From NCBI RefSeq assembly GCF_900172235.1, contig NZ_FWFQ01000027.1:1-44273 (forward strand): DNA of 44,273 bases, in the 5' to 3' direction. Below, piece by piece: positions 25,726 through 33,850 of this stretch; the first letter of the stretch is position 1, and each line of letters opens with the position of its first letter. The notes under the pieces were generated by a model. It was not told the DNA's origin. It searched no databases and saw only the letters and a list, made by a program, of their open reading frames with translations. Both the position numbers and the translations under genes were made by a program. Source of the DNA: Pseudoruegeria aquimaris. GTDB taxonomy: Bacteria; Pseudomonadota; Alphaproteobacteria; Rhodobacterales; Rhodobacteraceae.

Positions 25726-27171
25726 ATGCCCGCCCGCCTGCCGCGCCCCCCTTGCACCCTCGTCCACCCGGCTGCCGCCGATTGGCACGATGCGCCCGGC
25801 TTCGCGCTGGTCGATCCCGCCACCGAGGCCACCGTGGGCGAGATCCCGGTCTGCGATGCAACCACGGTGGAGGCCGCGGTGCGCCGCGCCGCCGCTCTCT
25901 CCCGGCAGCTTGCGCTCGGGGAGAGGGGGCTCGATCCGCTGGCGATCCTCGAGGCCCTGATCGGCGAGATCGCCGCCCGCCACGATGCCTTCGCCGAGGC
26001 CATCGCCCGCGAGATGGGCGCGCCGCTGGACTTCTCGCGGGACAAGCAGGTCGGCACCGCGCTGTCCCACCTGCGCACGATCCTGAAGGCCGCCCGCGAA
26101 AGCGCCGCCGAACTGGCCACCCCGCCGGGGCAGGACAGCCACTTCGTGCGGTACGAGCCGCTCGGGGTCGCCGCGCTGATCACCCCGTGGAACTGGCCGC
26201 TGAACCAGGTCGCGCTGAAGGTCGGCGCGGCTCTGGCGGCGGGCTGCACCATGATCCTCAAACCCAGCGAACACGCCACCCGCTCGGCCCTTCTCTTCGC
26301 CGAATGCATGGAGGCTGCCGGCGCGCCGGAAGGGCTGTTTGCGCTCCTGCCCGGCGACGGCACGACCGGCGCCGCGCTCGCCGCGCATCCCGGCGTGGAC
26401 GTGATCTCCTTCACCGGCTCCACCGGCGTGGGCCGCGCCATCGCCTCGGCCGCGGGGGCCAATCTCACCCCCTGCCTGCTGGAACTGGGGGGCAAATCCG
26501 CCAACATCCTCTTCGCCGACTGCGACGTGCCCACGGCCGTCGCCCAGGGCGTGGCGCATTGCTTCCGCAACGCCGGCCAAAGCTGCAACGCGGCCTCCCG
26601 CATGCTGGTGGCCCGCGAGATCTACCAAGAGGTCTGCGCCCGCGCCGCGGCCGAGGCCGAAACCTACCGCTTCGACGCGCCGCTCAAACCCGGCAGCCAC
26701 CAGGGCCCGCTCGTCAACCGCGCCCAGTTCGACCACGTGCAGGCGGTGATCCGGCGCGCGCAGGCCGAGGGCGCCCGGCTGCTCACCGGCGGGCCGGGGC
26801 GCGCGGATGGCAAGGACATCGGTTTCTACCCCCGCCCAACCGTCTTCGCCGACGTCACCCCCGCGATGGCCCTCTTCCACGAGGAAGCCTTCGGCCCGGT
26901 GCTGGCCATCACGCCCTTCGACAGCGAGGCCGAGGCGGTCGCCCTGGCCAACGAAAGCGCCTACGGCCTTGCCGGCTACATCCAGACGGCCGATCGCGCA
27001 CGTGCCATGCGCGTGGCGCGGCGGCTGGCGGTGGGCATGGTGCAGGTCAACGGCCGCAGCCGGATCGAAGGGGCACCCTTCGGCGGGCGCAAGGCCTCGG
27101 GCTACGGGCGCGAAGCGGGGCTCTGGGGCATCCGCGCCTTCCAGGCAGTCAAGTCGATCAGCGGCATCTAG
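25726..27171 (+). CDS. Aldehyde dehydrogenase family protein
   Basis: A 481-residue NAD(P)-dependent aldehyde dehydrogenase with the motifs TPWNWPLNQVALKVGAALAAGC, FTGSTGVGRAIA, LELGGKSANI (Glu), NAGQSCNAASRML (Cys), EEAFGPVLAITPF and GGRKASGYGREAGLWG. It belongs to the broad ALDH group without a clear substrate signature. AGGAAG precedes the ATG at 25726. It is 73 bases after mccA and may be the last gene of the leucine operon, although the usual members at this place, HMG-CoA lyase and methylglutaconyl-CoA hydratase, are absent. A role for branched aldehydes is possible but unproven. Confidence 0.85.
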   Translation: MPARLPRPPCTLVHPAAADWHDAPGFALVDPATEATVGEIPVCDATTVEAAVRRAAALSRQLALGERGLDPLAILEALIGEIAARHDAFAEAIAREMGAPLDFSRDKQVGTALSHLRTILKAARESAAELATPPGQDSHFVRYEPLGVAALITPWNWPLNQVALKVGAALAAGCTMILKPSEHATRSALLFAECMEAAGAPEGLFALLPGDGTTGAALAAHPGVDVISFTGSTGVGRAIASAAGANLTPCLLELGGKSANILFADCDVPTAVAQGVAHCFRNAGQSCNAASRMLVAREIYQEVCARAAAEAETYRFDAPLKPGSHQGPLVNRAQFDHVQAVIRRAQAEGARLLTGGPGRADGKDIGFYPRPTVFADVTPAMALFHEEAFGPVLAITPFDSEAEAVALANESAYGLAGYIQTADRARAMRVARRLAVGMVQVNGRSRIEGAPFGGRKASGYGREAGLWGIRAFQAVKSISGI

Positions 27172-27181
27172 CCTTCCTCTC

Positions 27182-27238
27182 GCCCCAAATACCTCGGGGG
27201 GAGGCGCCCGCACGGGCGGTGGGGGGCAGCGCCCCCCC
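27182..27238. repeat. Intergenic GC-rich repeat, copy 2
   Basis: About 57 bases starting GCCCCAAATACCTCGGGGGGAG and ending GGTGGGGGGCAGCGCCCCCC, just after the aldehyde dehydrogenase gene. It matches 23592-23644 in order and spacing. Position and hairpin tail suggest a mobile or terminator-like intergenic repeat of the genome. Confidence 0.7.
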
Positions 27239-27264
27239 TTCCGGCCCGGCGGATGCACCGGGGC

Positions 27265-28152
27265 TCAATCGCCGAGCCGCTCGATCAGGAAATCCATGAA
27301 CACCCGTACCTTCGGCGTCAGCACGTTGGAGCGCGGATACATCAGCCAGAGCACCGAGGCGTCGTCCAGCCGCCAGTCCGGCAGGATCTGCACCAACCGC
27401 CCGGCGGCGATCTCGTGGGCAACGCTCCAGAGCGAGTTGATCGAGATCCCGGCGCCGGCCACGGTGGCCGCCCGCTGCGAGGCGCCGTCATCGAAGATCG
27501 TGCGGCAGATCATCCGTGCCGGATCCAGCGTCGCCGTCTGCCCGCCGGCATGGCGCAGGCGGCGCGGCGCGCTGTCCGCCCAGGCGAGGAAGGCATGGCC
27601 GTCCAGCTCTTCCGGCGCCTGCGGCGTGCCATGGGCGGCGAGGTAGCCGGGCGCGGCGCAGAGCACGCGCCTGTCGTCCGCCAGCCGGCGCCCCCGCAGA
27701 CTGCTGTCCTGTAGGGGGGCGGACCGCAGGGCCAGATCGAAGCTGCCCTCGATCAGGTCGAACCGCGCGTCCGAGAGCCGCAGATCCAGCGTGATCTTCG
27801 GAAAGGCGGCGTGAAAGGCGGGTAGCAGCGGCATGATGTGCAGCTGCGCGTAGCTTGAGGGCGCGGTGAAGCGCAGCGTGCCGCCCGGTGCGGCGGCATC
27901 CTGCCCCAGCGCCGCGCGGCCGGCCTCGGCCTGTGCAAGGATCTCTCGCGCATAGGGCAGGAAAGCCAGGCCTTCCTCGCTGAGCGAGACCTTGCGCGTG
28001 GTGCGATGCAGCAGTTCCGCGCCCAGTTCGCGCTCCAGCTTCGCGAGCCGCGCGCTGGCCATCGCGGGGGCAAGGCCCAGCCGGCGCCCGGCGGCGGAGA
28101 TGTTGAGCGCATCCGCGGCGGCCACGAAGAGGCGGAGGGAGTCGGTGTCCAT
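27265..28152 (-). CDS. LysR-family transcriptional regulator
   Basis: A 295-residue regulator with an N-terminal winged helix-turn-helix (MDTDSLRLFVAAADALNISAAGRRLGLAPAMASARLAKLERELGAELLHRTTRKVSLSEEG) and a LysR substrate domain (LRFTAPSSYAQLHIMPLLPAF, LCAAPGYLA, GAGISINSLW). The sequence is of the single-helix group that often controls quinone or aromatic reductases. An in-frame start at 28188 would run across a perfect palindrome, so the ATG at 28152 is preferred. It is divergent from the nitroreductase gene and likely controls that operon. Confidence 0.88.
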   Translation of the reverse strand: MDTDSLRLFVAAADALNISAAGRRLGLAPAMASARLAKLERELGAELLHRTTRKVSLSEEGLAFLPYAREILAQAEAGRAALGQDAAAPGGTLRFTAPSSYAQLHIMPLLPAFHAAFPKITLDLRLSDARFDLIEGSFDLALRSAPLQDSSLRGRRLADDRRVLCAAPGYLAAHGTPQAPEELDGHAFLAWADSAPRRLRHAGGQTATLDPARMICRTIFDDGASQRAATVAGAGISINSLWSVAHEIAAGRLVQILPDWRLDDASVLWLMYPRSNVLTPKVRVFMDFLIERLGD

Positions 28153-28171
28153 GGCGATTATATGAAAAACC

Positions 28172-28186
28172 GGAATTCTGAATTCC
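28172..28186. promoter_or_regulatory. 15-bp palindrome in the LysR/nitroreductase gap
   Basis: GGAATTC-T-GAATTCC is a perfect palindrome with 7-base arms and one central base. It lies 20 bases upstream of the LysR start in the divergent gap, a good place for an auto-regulatory LysR site. Confidence 0.5.
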
Positions 28187-28264
28187 ATAGTGCGCTGATT
28201 TTATCGCAAACGGCAAGTGATACATGGCGTGTCAGCCCATCGACGCAACAAACAGGAGCTGCAC

Positions 28265-28972
28265 ATGAATGCGATCACCGAAACCCGGCCCGACGTGAAC
28301 ACCCAGATCGTCGAGGCCTTCCAGTTCCGCCACGCCACCAAGATCTTCGATCCGGAGCGCAAGGTGTCGGAGCGCGACATGGAGACCATCCTCGAAGCCG
28401 GGCGGCTCTCGCCGACCTCCTTCGGCCACGAACCTTTCCGCATCCTGATGATCCAGAGCCCGGAAAAGCGGGAGCTGTTCCGCCCGTTCTCCTGGGGGGC
28501 GAACGGGATGATGAACGGCTCCGCCGGCCAGCTGGGCACCGCGAGCCACTTCGGCATCCTGCTGGCGGCGCGCGCGCCGCTGATGACGGCGGGCTCGGAA
28601 TATCTGCAGGCGCACTACCGCGGCGTGAAACATCTGCCGGAAGAGGTCATCGAGATCTTCAACGGCGCCTACGGCAAGTTCCAGAGCAGCGACCACAGGA
28701 TCACCACCGATCGCGAGATCACCGACTGGTCGGGCAAGCAGGCCTACATCGTGTTGGCGAACATGATGACGGCCGCCGCGCTGCTCGGGGTGGATTCCTG
28801 CCCGATCGAGGGTTTCGACATGGAGCGGACGACGCAGGTGCTGGGCACCGAGTTCGGCATCGACACCGAGGCCTGGAAGCCCGCGGTGATGTTCGCCTTC
28901 GGCTACCGTGCGAAGGATCCGGAGTTCCCGAAGACCCGGCGCAGCATGGAAGAGACCGTCACCTGGTTCTGA
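28265..28972 (+). CDS. NAD(P)H-dependent nitroreductase-family flavoprotein
   Basis: A 235-residue FMN enzyme of the nitroreductase fold (NfsB/DrgA-like). It shows FQFRHATKIFDPERKVSERDMETILEAGRLSPTSFG (FMN phosphate-binding Arg and Ser), an inserted helical segment, and the C-terminal GVDSCPIEGFD and FGYRAKDPEFPKTRR. AGGAGCTGCAC precedes the ATG at 28265. Such enzymes reduce quinones, nitroaromatics or flavins. It opens a three-gene set with a luciferase-like oxidoreductase and an SDR, all divergent from the LysR gene. Confidence 0.88.
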   Translation: MNAITETRPDVNTQIVEAFQFRHATKIFDPERKVSERDMETILEAGRLSPTSFGHEPFRILMIQSPEKRELFRPFSWGANGMMNGSAGQLGTASHFGILLAARAPLMTAGSEYLQAHYRGVKHLPEEVIEIFNGAYGKFQSSDHRITTDREITDWSGKQAYIVLANMMTAAALLGVDSCPIEGFDMERTTQVLGTEFGIDTEAWKPAVMFAFGYRAKDPEFPKTRRSMEETVTWF

Positions 28973-29029
28973 AACGGGCGCGGGTCATGCCTCGGGCGCG
29001 GCCCGCGCATCCTCACGTGGGAGAATGGA

Positions 29030-29983
29030 ATGGAAACGCCGGCCTTCGAACCGATCAACCGCGGTTTCGCGGCCACCTTCCGTCCGGGGCGGCTGAGCCT
29101 CGGGCTGGTGGTGCCGATCACCGCCTACCCCGACAGCCCCGTTCCCGACATGGAAGGCCATCTCGCCCGCGTGCAGAAAGCGGAGGCGCTGGGTTTCAAG
29201 GCGATCTGGCTGCGGGATGTGCCTTTCAACGTGCCGAGCTTCGGCGACGCCGGGCAGCTTTTCGATCCTTTCACCTACCTTGGCTACCTCGCCGGGCAGA
29301 CGCGGGACATCGCGCTGGGCGTGGCCAGCATCGTGCTGCCGCTGCGCCACCCGGCCCATGTGGCCAAGGCGGCGGCCAGCGCCGACGTGCTCTCCGGCGG
29401 TCGGCTGATCCTCGGGGTGGCCTCGGGCGACAGGCCGGAGGAATACCCGGCGATGGCGGCGGATTTCGACGCCCGCGGGCAGGCCTTCCGGGAGAGCTTT
29501 GCCTATATCCGCGCGATGGGCGCGGCCGCACCCCGCATCGAAAACCGCTTCGGCCACACGGACGGGCGCATCGACATGCTGCCAAAGCCCACCGGCCCGC
29601 GCCTGCCGCTGCTGATCACAGGCTCCAGCCGTCAGGCGCCGGACTGGATCGCCGAACATGGCGATGGCTGGATGACCTATCCGCGCGGCGGCGCGGCGCA
29701 GGGGCAGGTGTTGGCGGACTGGCGCGCGCGTCTGGAACGTCTGGGCCAGCCCGCAAAGCCCGTCCTGCAGCCGCTCTACGTGGATCTGGCGCAAGATCCC
29801 GATGAGGGCCCCAGCCCGATCCATCTGGGCGTGCGCACGGGGCATCGCTGGCTGCTGGCCTACCTGAAAGAGCTTGAGGCCCTCGGGGTGAACCACGTGG
29901 CGCTCAACCTGCGGTTCAACCGCGCGCCGATTGACGAGACACTGGACAGGCTGGCCCGGGACGTGCTGCCGCATTTTTCCTGA
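29030..29983 (+). CDS. Luciferase-like (LLM class) flavin-dependent oxidoreductase
   Basis: A 317-residue TIM-barrel protein of the bacterial luciferase/LLM superfamily. Characteristic stretches are AEALGFKAIWLRDVPFNVPSFGD, YLAGQTRDIALGVASIVLPLRHPAHVAKAAASADVLSGGRLILGVASGDRPEEY (flavin-site region) and LPLLITGSSRQAPDWIAEHGDGWMTYPR. These resemble the BA3436-type luciferase-like oxidoreductase group. The substrate is unknown; such enzymes use reduced flavin delivered by a reductase, and the nitroreductase just upstream could supply it. The SDR gene starts 11 bases after its stop. Confidence 0.85.
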   Translation: METPAFEPINRGFAATFRPGRLSLGLVVPITAYPDSPVPDMEGHLARVQKAEALGFKAIWLRDVPFNVPSFGDAGQLFDPFTYLGYLAGQTRDIALGVASIVLPLRHPAHVAKAAASADVLSGGRLILGVASGDRPEEYPAMAADFDARGQAFRESFAYIRAMGAAAPRIENRFGHTDGRIDMLPKPTGPRLPLLITGSSRQAPDWIAEHGDGWMTYPRGGAAQGQVLADWRARLERLGQPAKPVLQPLYVDLAQDPDEGPSPIHLGVRTGHRWLLAYLKELEALGVNHVALNLRFNRAPIDETLDRLARDVLPHFS

Positions 29984-29994
29984 AGGAGACGACC

Positions 29995-30786
29995 ATGACG
30001 AAAAAGACGATCCTCATCACCGGCGCGACCGACGGCATCGGCCGCGCCACGGCGCAGGCGCTGGCCGCCGATGGCAACCGGCTGATCCTGCACGGGCGCA
30101 ACGCCGAAAAGCTGGCCGCCGTGGCCGCCGAGATCGGGGGAGATGTTGCCACCGATCGGGCTGATTTCGCGGATCTGTCCGAGGTCGCCGCGCTGGGCCG
30201 CCGCGTGGCCGAGGCTCATGGTCCTGTTGATGTGCTCATCAACAACGCAGGTGTGTTCCGCACCGGCACGCCGCGCACCGCATCAGGAGAGGACGTGCGT
30301 TTCGTGGTGAACACCTTCGCGCCCGCGCTTCTGTCCCGCCTGCTGCTGCCTGCTCTCGCGCCGGGAGCGCGGCTTGTGCATCTCTCTTCGGCGGCACAGG
30401 CGCCGGTGGATCTGGCAGGTCTGCGGGGCGAAAAGCCCCTGGAAGCGATGGAGGCCTATGCCCAGAGCAAGCTGGCGCTGACCATGTGGAGTCAGGATTT
30501 CGCGCAGGCGCATCCCGAGGGGCCGGTCTCGGTGGCGGTGAATCCGGGTTCGCTGCTGGCGACCAACATGGTGCGCGAGGGCTTCGGGATGTCGGGCCAC
30601 GATATCGGCGTCGGCGTGGACATCCTGGCGCGCGCCGCCCTCAGCCCGGAGTTTGCCACGGCGTCTGGCAAATATTTCGACAATGACGCCGGCCGTTTCG
30701 CCGCCCCCCATGCCGATGCCGCCGATCCGGCCAAACTGGGCGCCGTCGTGGAGGCCATCGAGGCCCGGATCGCGGGGTATCTGTAG
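29995..30786 (+). CDS. SDR-family oxidoreductase
   Basis: A 263-residue short-chain dehydrogenase with TGATDGIGRATAQALA, the HGRN segment favouring NADP, NNAGVFRTG, LSSAAQAP and the active-site AYAQSKLAL (Tyr-x3-Lys). The C-terminal part, SPEFATASGKYFDNDAGRF, resembles retinol dehydrogenase-like or light-dependent reductase-like SDRs. GAAGGAGACG precedes the ATG at 29995. It is the last gene of the LysR-linked set and probably acts with the two flavoproteins on the same xenobiotic-like carbonyl or enone compound, though that is inferred from position only. Confidence 0.82.
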   Translation: MTKKTILITGATDGIGRATAQALAADGNRLILHGRNAEKLAAVAAEIGGDVATDRADFADLSEVAALGRRVAEAHGPVDVLINNAGVFRTGTPRTASGEDVRFVVNTFAPALLSRLLLPALAPGARLVHLSSAAQAPVDLAGLRGEKPLEAMEAYAQSKLALTMWSQDFAQAHPEGPVSVAVNPGSLLATNMVREGFGMSGHDIGVGVDILARAALSPEFATASGKYFDNDAGRFAAPHADAADPAKLGAVVEAIEARIAGYL

Positions 30787-30912
30787 GGCTTTTTGATTTT
30801 CGGCGTTTCAGATTGAAAACGCATCGCGTCTTCGCGGCCTCTCCCTTCGGTCGAATGCGAAAAGCGATCTGCGATCTGTCAGGTCAAATCCGAAACGCTC
30901 CAACCAAAAGGA

Positions 30913-30934
30913 AACGGGCCCCGAGGGGCCCGTT
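30913..30934 (-). terminator. Intrinsic terminator of the molybdenum hydroxylase operon
   Basis: On the minus strand AACGGGCCCC-TC-GGGGCCCGTT forms a near-perfect stem followed by TTCCTTTTGG. It lies 20 bases past the stop of the large-subunit gene. Confidence 0.8.
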
Positions 30935-30954
30935 GCTGGTTTCTGGTGCTAAGT

Positions 30955-33138
30955 TCAGGCGAAGCTGACGCCGTGTTCGACCATCGGAAGATCGGCGACC
31001 GTCAGCGCGCTCGCTGCCGCGATCGCGTTGGCCAGCGCCGGGGCCGAGGGCGGAGTGCCGGGCTCGCCGATGCCGGTGGGGGCCTCGGTGGACTTCACGA
31101 TATGCACTTCGATCGCGCCGATATCGCCGATGCGCAGCGGCTCGTAATCGGGGAAGTTGTATTGCTCCACCGCGCCGCCCGCGAGCGTGATCTGATCGCG
31201 CATGGCGTGGCCGATCCCGTAGCCGATGCCGCCCTCCATTTGGGCGCGGATGATGTCGGGGTTCACCGGGATGCCGCAATCCACGGCCGCCGTCACCTTC
31301 TCGATGCGGAAGCCGTCTTCGGCGGTGCCGGAGATTTCCACCACCTCGGCGGCATAGGAGCCGAAGGACTTGTGCACCGCGACGCCCATGTGGCGGCCGG
31401 CCTGCGCCTTGCCCCAGCCCGCCTTCTCGGCCGCGAGTTTCAGCACCGCCGCCTTGCGCGCCTGATCCGCGCCGCCGCCTGCGAGATGGACCAGCCGGAA
31501 TTCCACCGGATCGCGGCCGGCGGCCTTGGCCGCCAGGTCCATCATCACTTCCATCGCGTAGGCGGTGTGGGTGTGGCCCACGGAGCGCCACCAGAGGGTG
31601 GAGGTGGCTTTCTTCGTATCGGTCAGGCCGACGAACATGCCGGGCACCCGGTAGGGCGTGTCCGACACGCCCTCCACCGAGGAGCCGTCCACCCCGTCGT
31701 GCACGGCGAAGGCCTCGAACGCCGTGCCCTTCATGATGGACTGGCCCGCGATGCGGTGATCCCAGCCGAGGATCTCGCCCTCCGCCGAAAGCCCGACGCG
31801 CACCTTGTGGCCGAAGGCCGGGCGGTAGTAGCCCGAGCGCAGATCGTCCTCGCGGGTCCAGACCAGTTTCACCGGGCGGGAGCGGTCCGTCATCACGAAG
31901 GCCAGCGCGGCCTCGACCTGGTAGTCGGCATCCGGCGTGGCGCGGCGGCCGAAGGAGCCGCCGGCGAGCATCGTGTTGATGTGGATCTTCTCTGCCGGCA
32001 GGCCGAAGATCTGCTGGAAGGCCATATGGGGCCCCGTGGGCATCTGGGCGCCGTCATGCAGCACGATGTCGCCCTCCGCCGTCTGTTCGATGGTGCAGTT
32101 CAGCGGCTCCATCGGGGCATGGGCCAGGAGCGGGAAGTAGAAGGTCTTCTCGATCACCTGCGCCGCGCCCTCGATGGCGGCCAGCGTTTCGGCGTGATCC
32201 TTCTTGAGCACGTTGTATTCCGGCTCGGCATCCAGCGCGGCCATGATCTCGGCGCGGATCTCGTCGGAGGAGCGGGTTTCCGCCGCCGAGGTATCCCACG
32301 TCACGCTGAGCGCCTCGCGGGCCTGGATCGCGGCCCAGGTGTTCTCGGCATAGACGGCCACGCCCGCCTTGTTGGGCAAAACGGCGGCGTTGATGAAGCC
32401 CTTCACCTCTTTCGCGGCGCTGTCGTCGAAGCCCGTCGCCATGGCGCCCCTCTGCTCGGGGCGCGCGATCACGACGACCATCTGGTTGTCCAGATGCACG
32501 TCCATGGCGAACTTGGCCTTGCCGTTGCCCTTGATCACGGAGTCGAGCCGGCGGGTGCTCTCGTTGCCGATGATGCGCCATTCTTCCGGGCTCTTCAGGC
32601 GCGGCTCGGCCGGGGGCTCCATCTGCGCGGCGGCGGCGACGAAATCGCCGATGGGGGCGCTCCGGCCTGCGCCGACGACCATGCCCTCCTCGATGGAGAG
32701 GCCGGCAGGATCCACGCCCCAGGCCTCGGCGGCGGATTTGATCAGCAATTCGCGGGCGGCGGCGCCGGCCTGGCGATACTGCATGAAGCTGTTGGCCATG
32801 GCGGTGGAGCCGCCGGTGCCCTGGAATGGGCCGAACAGCAGGTTGTTGTAGACCTGCGGGTTGGAGGGCGCGAAGGCGTAGTGGATCTGGTCCATCCGCA
32901 GGCCAAGCTCTTCGGCGATCAGGGTGGAGAGGCCGGTGGCCGGGCCCTGGCCCTTCTCGAAGTGCTTGATGATTGCGGTGACATTGCCCTCTGAATCGAT
33001 CTTCACGAAGGGGTTCAGCATCGCATCGGAGGAGGAGGCGGCGAGCGCGCCATCGGGGCGGGCGCCGATGAAGAGCGCGGCGCCGGCAGCGGCGGCTGCG
33101 CCCTTGAGGAAGGAACGGCGGGATGTCTTAGGGGTCAT
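30955..33138 (-). CDS. Molybdopterin-binding oxidoreductase, large subunit (isoquinoline 1-oxidoreductase beta type)
   Basis: A 727-residue molybdenum hydroxylase large subunit of the IorB/aldehyde oxidase type. It begins with a twin-arginine signal (SRRSFLKGAAAAAGAALFIG), so it is exported folded with its cofactor. Family motifs include GPFQGTGGSTAMANSF, LAGGSFGRRATPDADYQVEA, WWRSVGHTHTAYAMEV, and the catalytic Glu in TGIGEPGTPPSAPALANAI. It starts four bases after the iron-sulfur gene and partners with it. The substrate class (aldehyde, N-heterocycle) is undetermined. No cytochrome c subunit, common in exported relatives, is present next to it. Confidence 0.9.
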   Translation of the reverse strand: MTPKTSRRSFLKGAAAAAGAALFIGARPDGALAASSSDAMLNPFVKIDSEGNVTAIIKHFEKGQGPATGLSTLIAEELGLRMDQIHYAFAPSNPQVYNNLLFGPFQGTGGSTAMANSFMQYRQAGAAARELLIKSAAEAWGVDPAGLSIEEGMVVGAGRSAPIGDFVAAAAQMEPPAEPRLKSPEEWRIIGNESTRRLDSVIKGNGKAKFAMDVHLDNQMVVVIARPEQRGAMATGFDDSAAKEVKGFINAAVLPNKAGVAVYAENTWAAIQAREALSVTWDTSAAETRSSDEIRAEIMAALDAEPEYNVLKKDHAETLAAIEGAAQVIEKTFYFPLLAHAPMEPLNCTIEQTAEGDIVLHDGAQMPTGPHMAFQQIFGLPAEKIHINTMLAGGSFGRRATPDADYQVEAALAFVMTDRSRPVKLVWTREDDLRSGYYRPAFGHKVRVGLSAEGEILGWDHRIAGQSIMKGTAFEAFAVHDGVDGSSVEGVSDTPYRVPGMFVGLTDTKKATSTLWWRSVGHTHTAYAMEVMMDLAAKAAGRDPVEFRLVHLAGGGADQARKAAVLKLAAEKAGWGKAQAGRHMGVAVHKSFGSYAAEVVEISGTAEDGFRIEKVTAAVDCGIPVNPDIIRAQMEGGIGYGIGHAMRDQITLAGGAVEQYNFPDYEPLRIGDIGAIEVHIVKSTEAPTGIGEPGTPPSAPALANAIAAASALTVADLPMVEHGVSFA

Positions 33139-33142
33139 CGGA

Positions 33143-33607
33143 TCAGGCCTCCATGATCTCTGCGGCGCGCTGGATGCCGGCGCGGATCCGCTGGTAGGTC
33201 GCGCAGCGGCAGGCGTTGCCGTACATGTATTCGTCGATTTCCGCCGCGCTGGGCTTGGCGTTTTCCCGCAGCAGCCCCACGGCCGACATGATCTGCCCCG
33301 ATTGGCAGTAGCCGCATTGCACCACGTCAAGCTCCGCCCATGCCTGTTGCACGGCCTTGCCGATCGGGTCCTCCTCCATCTGTTCGATGGTGGTGATCTC
33401 ACTGCCCTCCACGTCTTCGATGTAGGTCTGGCAGGAGCGCACCGGTTCGCCGTCCAGATGCACGGTGCAGGCCCCGCAGGAGGCCACGCCGCAGCCGAAC
33501 TTGGTGCCGGTGAGTTTCAGTTCGTCGCGGATCACCCAGAGAAGGGGGGTGCCGGGGTCGGCCTCGACCTCGTGGGTCGTGCCGTTGAGTTTGAGGGTGA
33601 TGGCCAT
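33143..33607 (-). CDS. [2Fe-2S] small subunit of molybdenum hydroxylase (isoquinoline 1-oxidoreductase alpha type)
   Basis: A 154-residue protein with two [2Fe-2S] cluster sites. The plant-ferredoxin-like N-terminal domain has CGVASCGACTVHLDG and a fourth Cys in RSCQTY, and the helical second domain has CGYCQSGQ and CRCATYQRIRAGIQ. It carries no signal of its own and is presumably exported with the twin-arginine large subunit. It is first in the operon, divergent from the TetR gene, with two palindromic operators between. The CRCATY motif is like IorA and not the CRCTGY of xanthine dehydrogenases. Confidence 0.92.
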   Translation of the reverse strand: MAITLKLNGTTHEVEADPGTPLLWVIRDELKLTGTKFGCGVASCGACTVHLDGEPVRSCQTYIEDVEGSEITTIEQMEEDPIGKAVQQAWAELDVVQCGYCQSGQIMSAVGLLRENAKPSAAEIDEYMYGNACRCATYQRIRAGIQRAAEIMEA

Positions 33608-33707
33608 GGGTGGGGATCTCCTGTTGGAAGATTGCCTGTTGCGTGGCGAAGGTGACGGCGCGTCGGCCGATCTTGCGGCGGGGCGGTGGCGGCCCCATTT
33701 CGAAAGT

Positions 33708-33725
33708 GTAAACTTATGCGTTTAC
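33708..33725. promoter_or_regulatory. TetR-type operator candidate 1
   Basis: GTAAAC-TTATGC-GTTTAC has perfect 6-base inverted arms. It lies 100 bases upstream of the iron-sulfur subunit start. Confidence 0.65.
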
Positions 33726-33746
33726 TATACGGGAGATTCGCGCATT

Positions 33747-33764
33747 GTAAACTGGTAAGTTTAC
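33747..33764. promoter_or_regulatory. TetR-type operator candidate 2
   Basis: GTAAAC-TGGTAA-GTTTAC has the same arms and the same 6-base spacer as the site at 33708, with centres 39 bases apart. It lies about 87 bases upstream of the TetR start, so it can serve autoregulation. Confidence 0.65.
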
Positions 33765-33850
33765 AGGGCCGGGGTAGCGACGCCGCGCCACGCGCAAGAA
33801 GGGTGCGCCGGCCCTGTGCGCAATAGATAGTCCGTGCTAAGGAAAGGTCC

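Noticed and set aside
30946-32994. A 682-codon plus-strand frame opposite the molybdenum hydroxylase gene
   Set aside because: His/Arg/Gly-rich shadow; the minus strand has a Tat signal and full active-site motifs.
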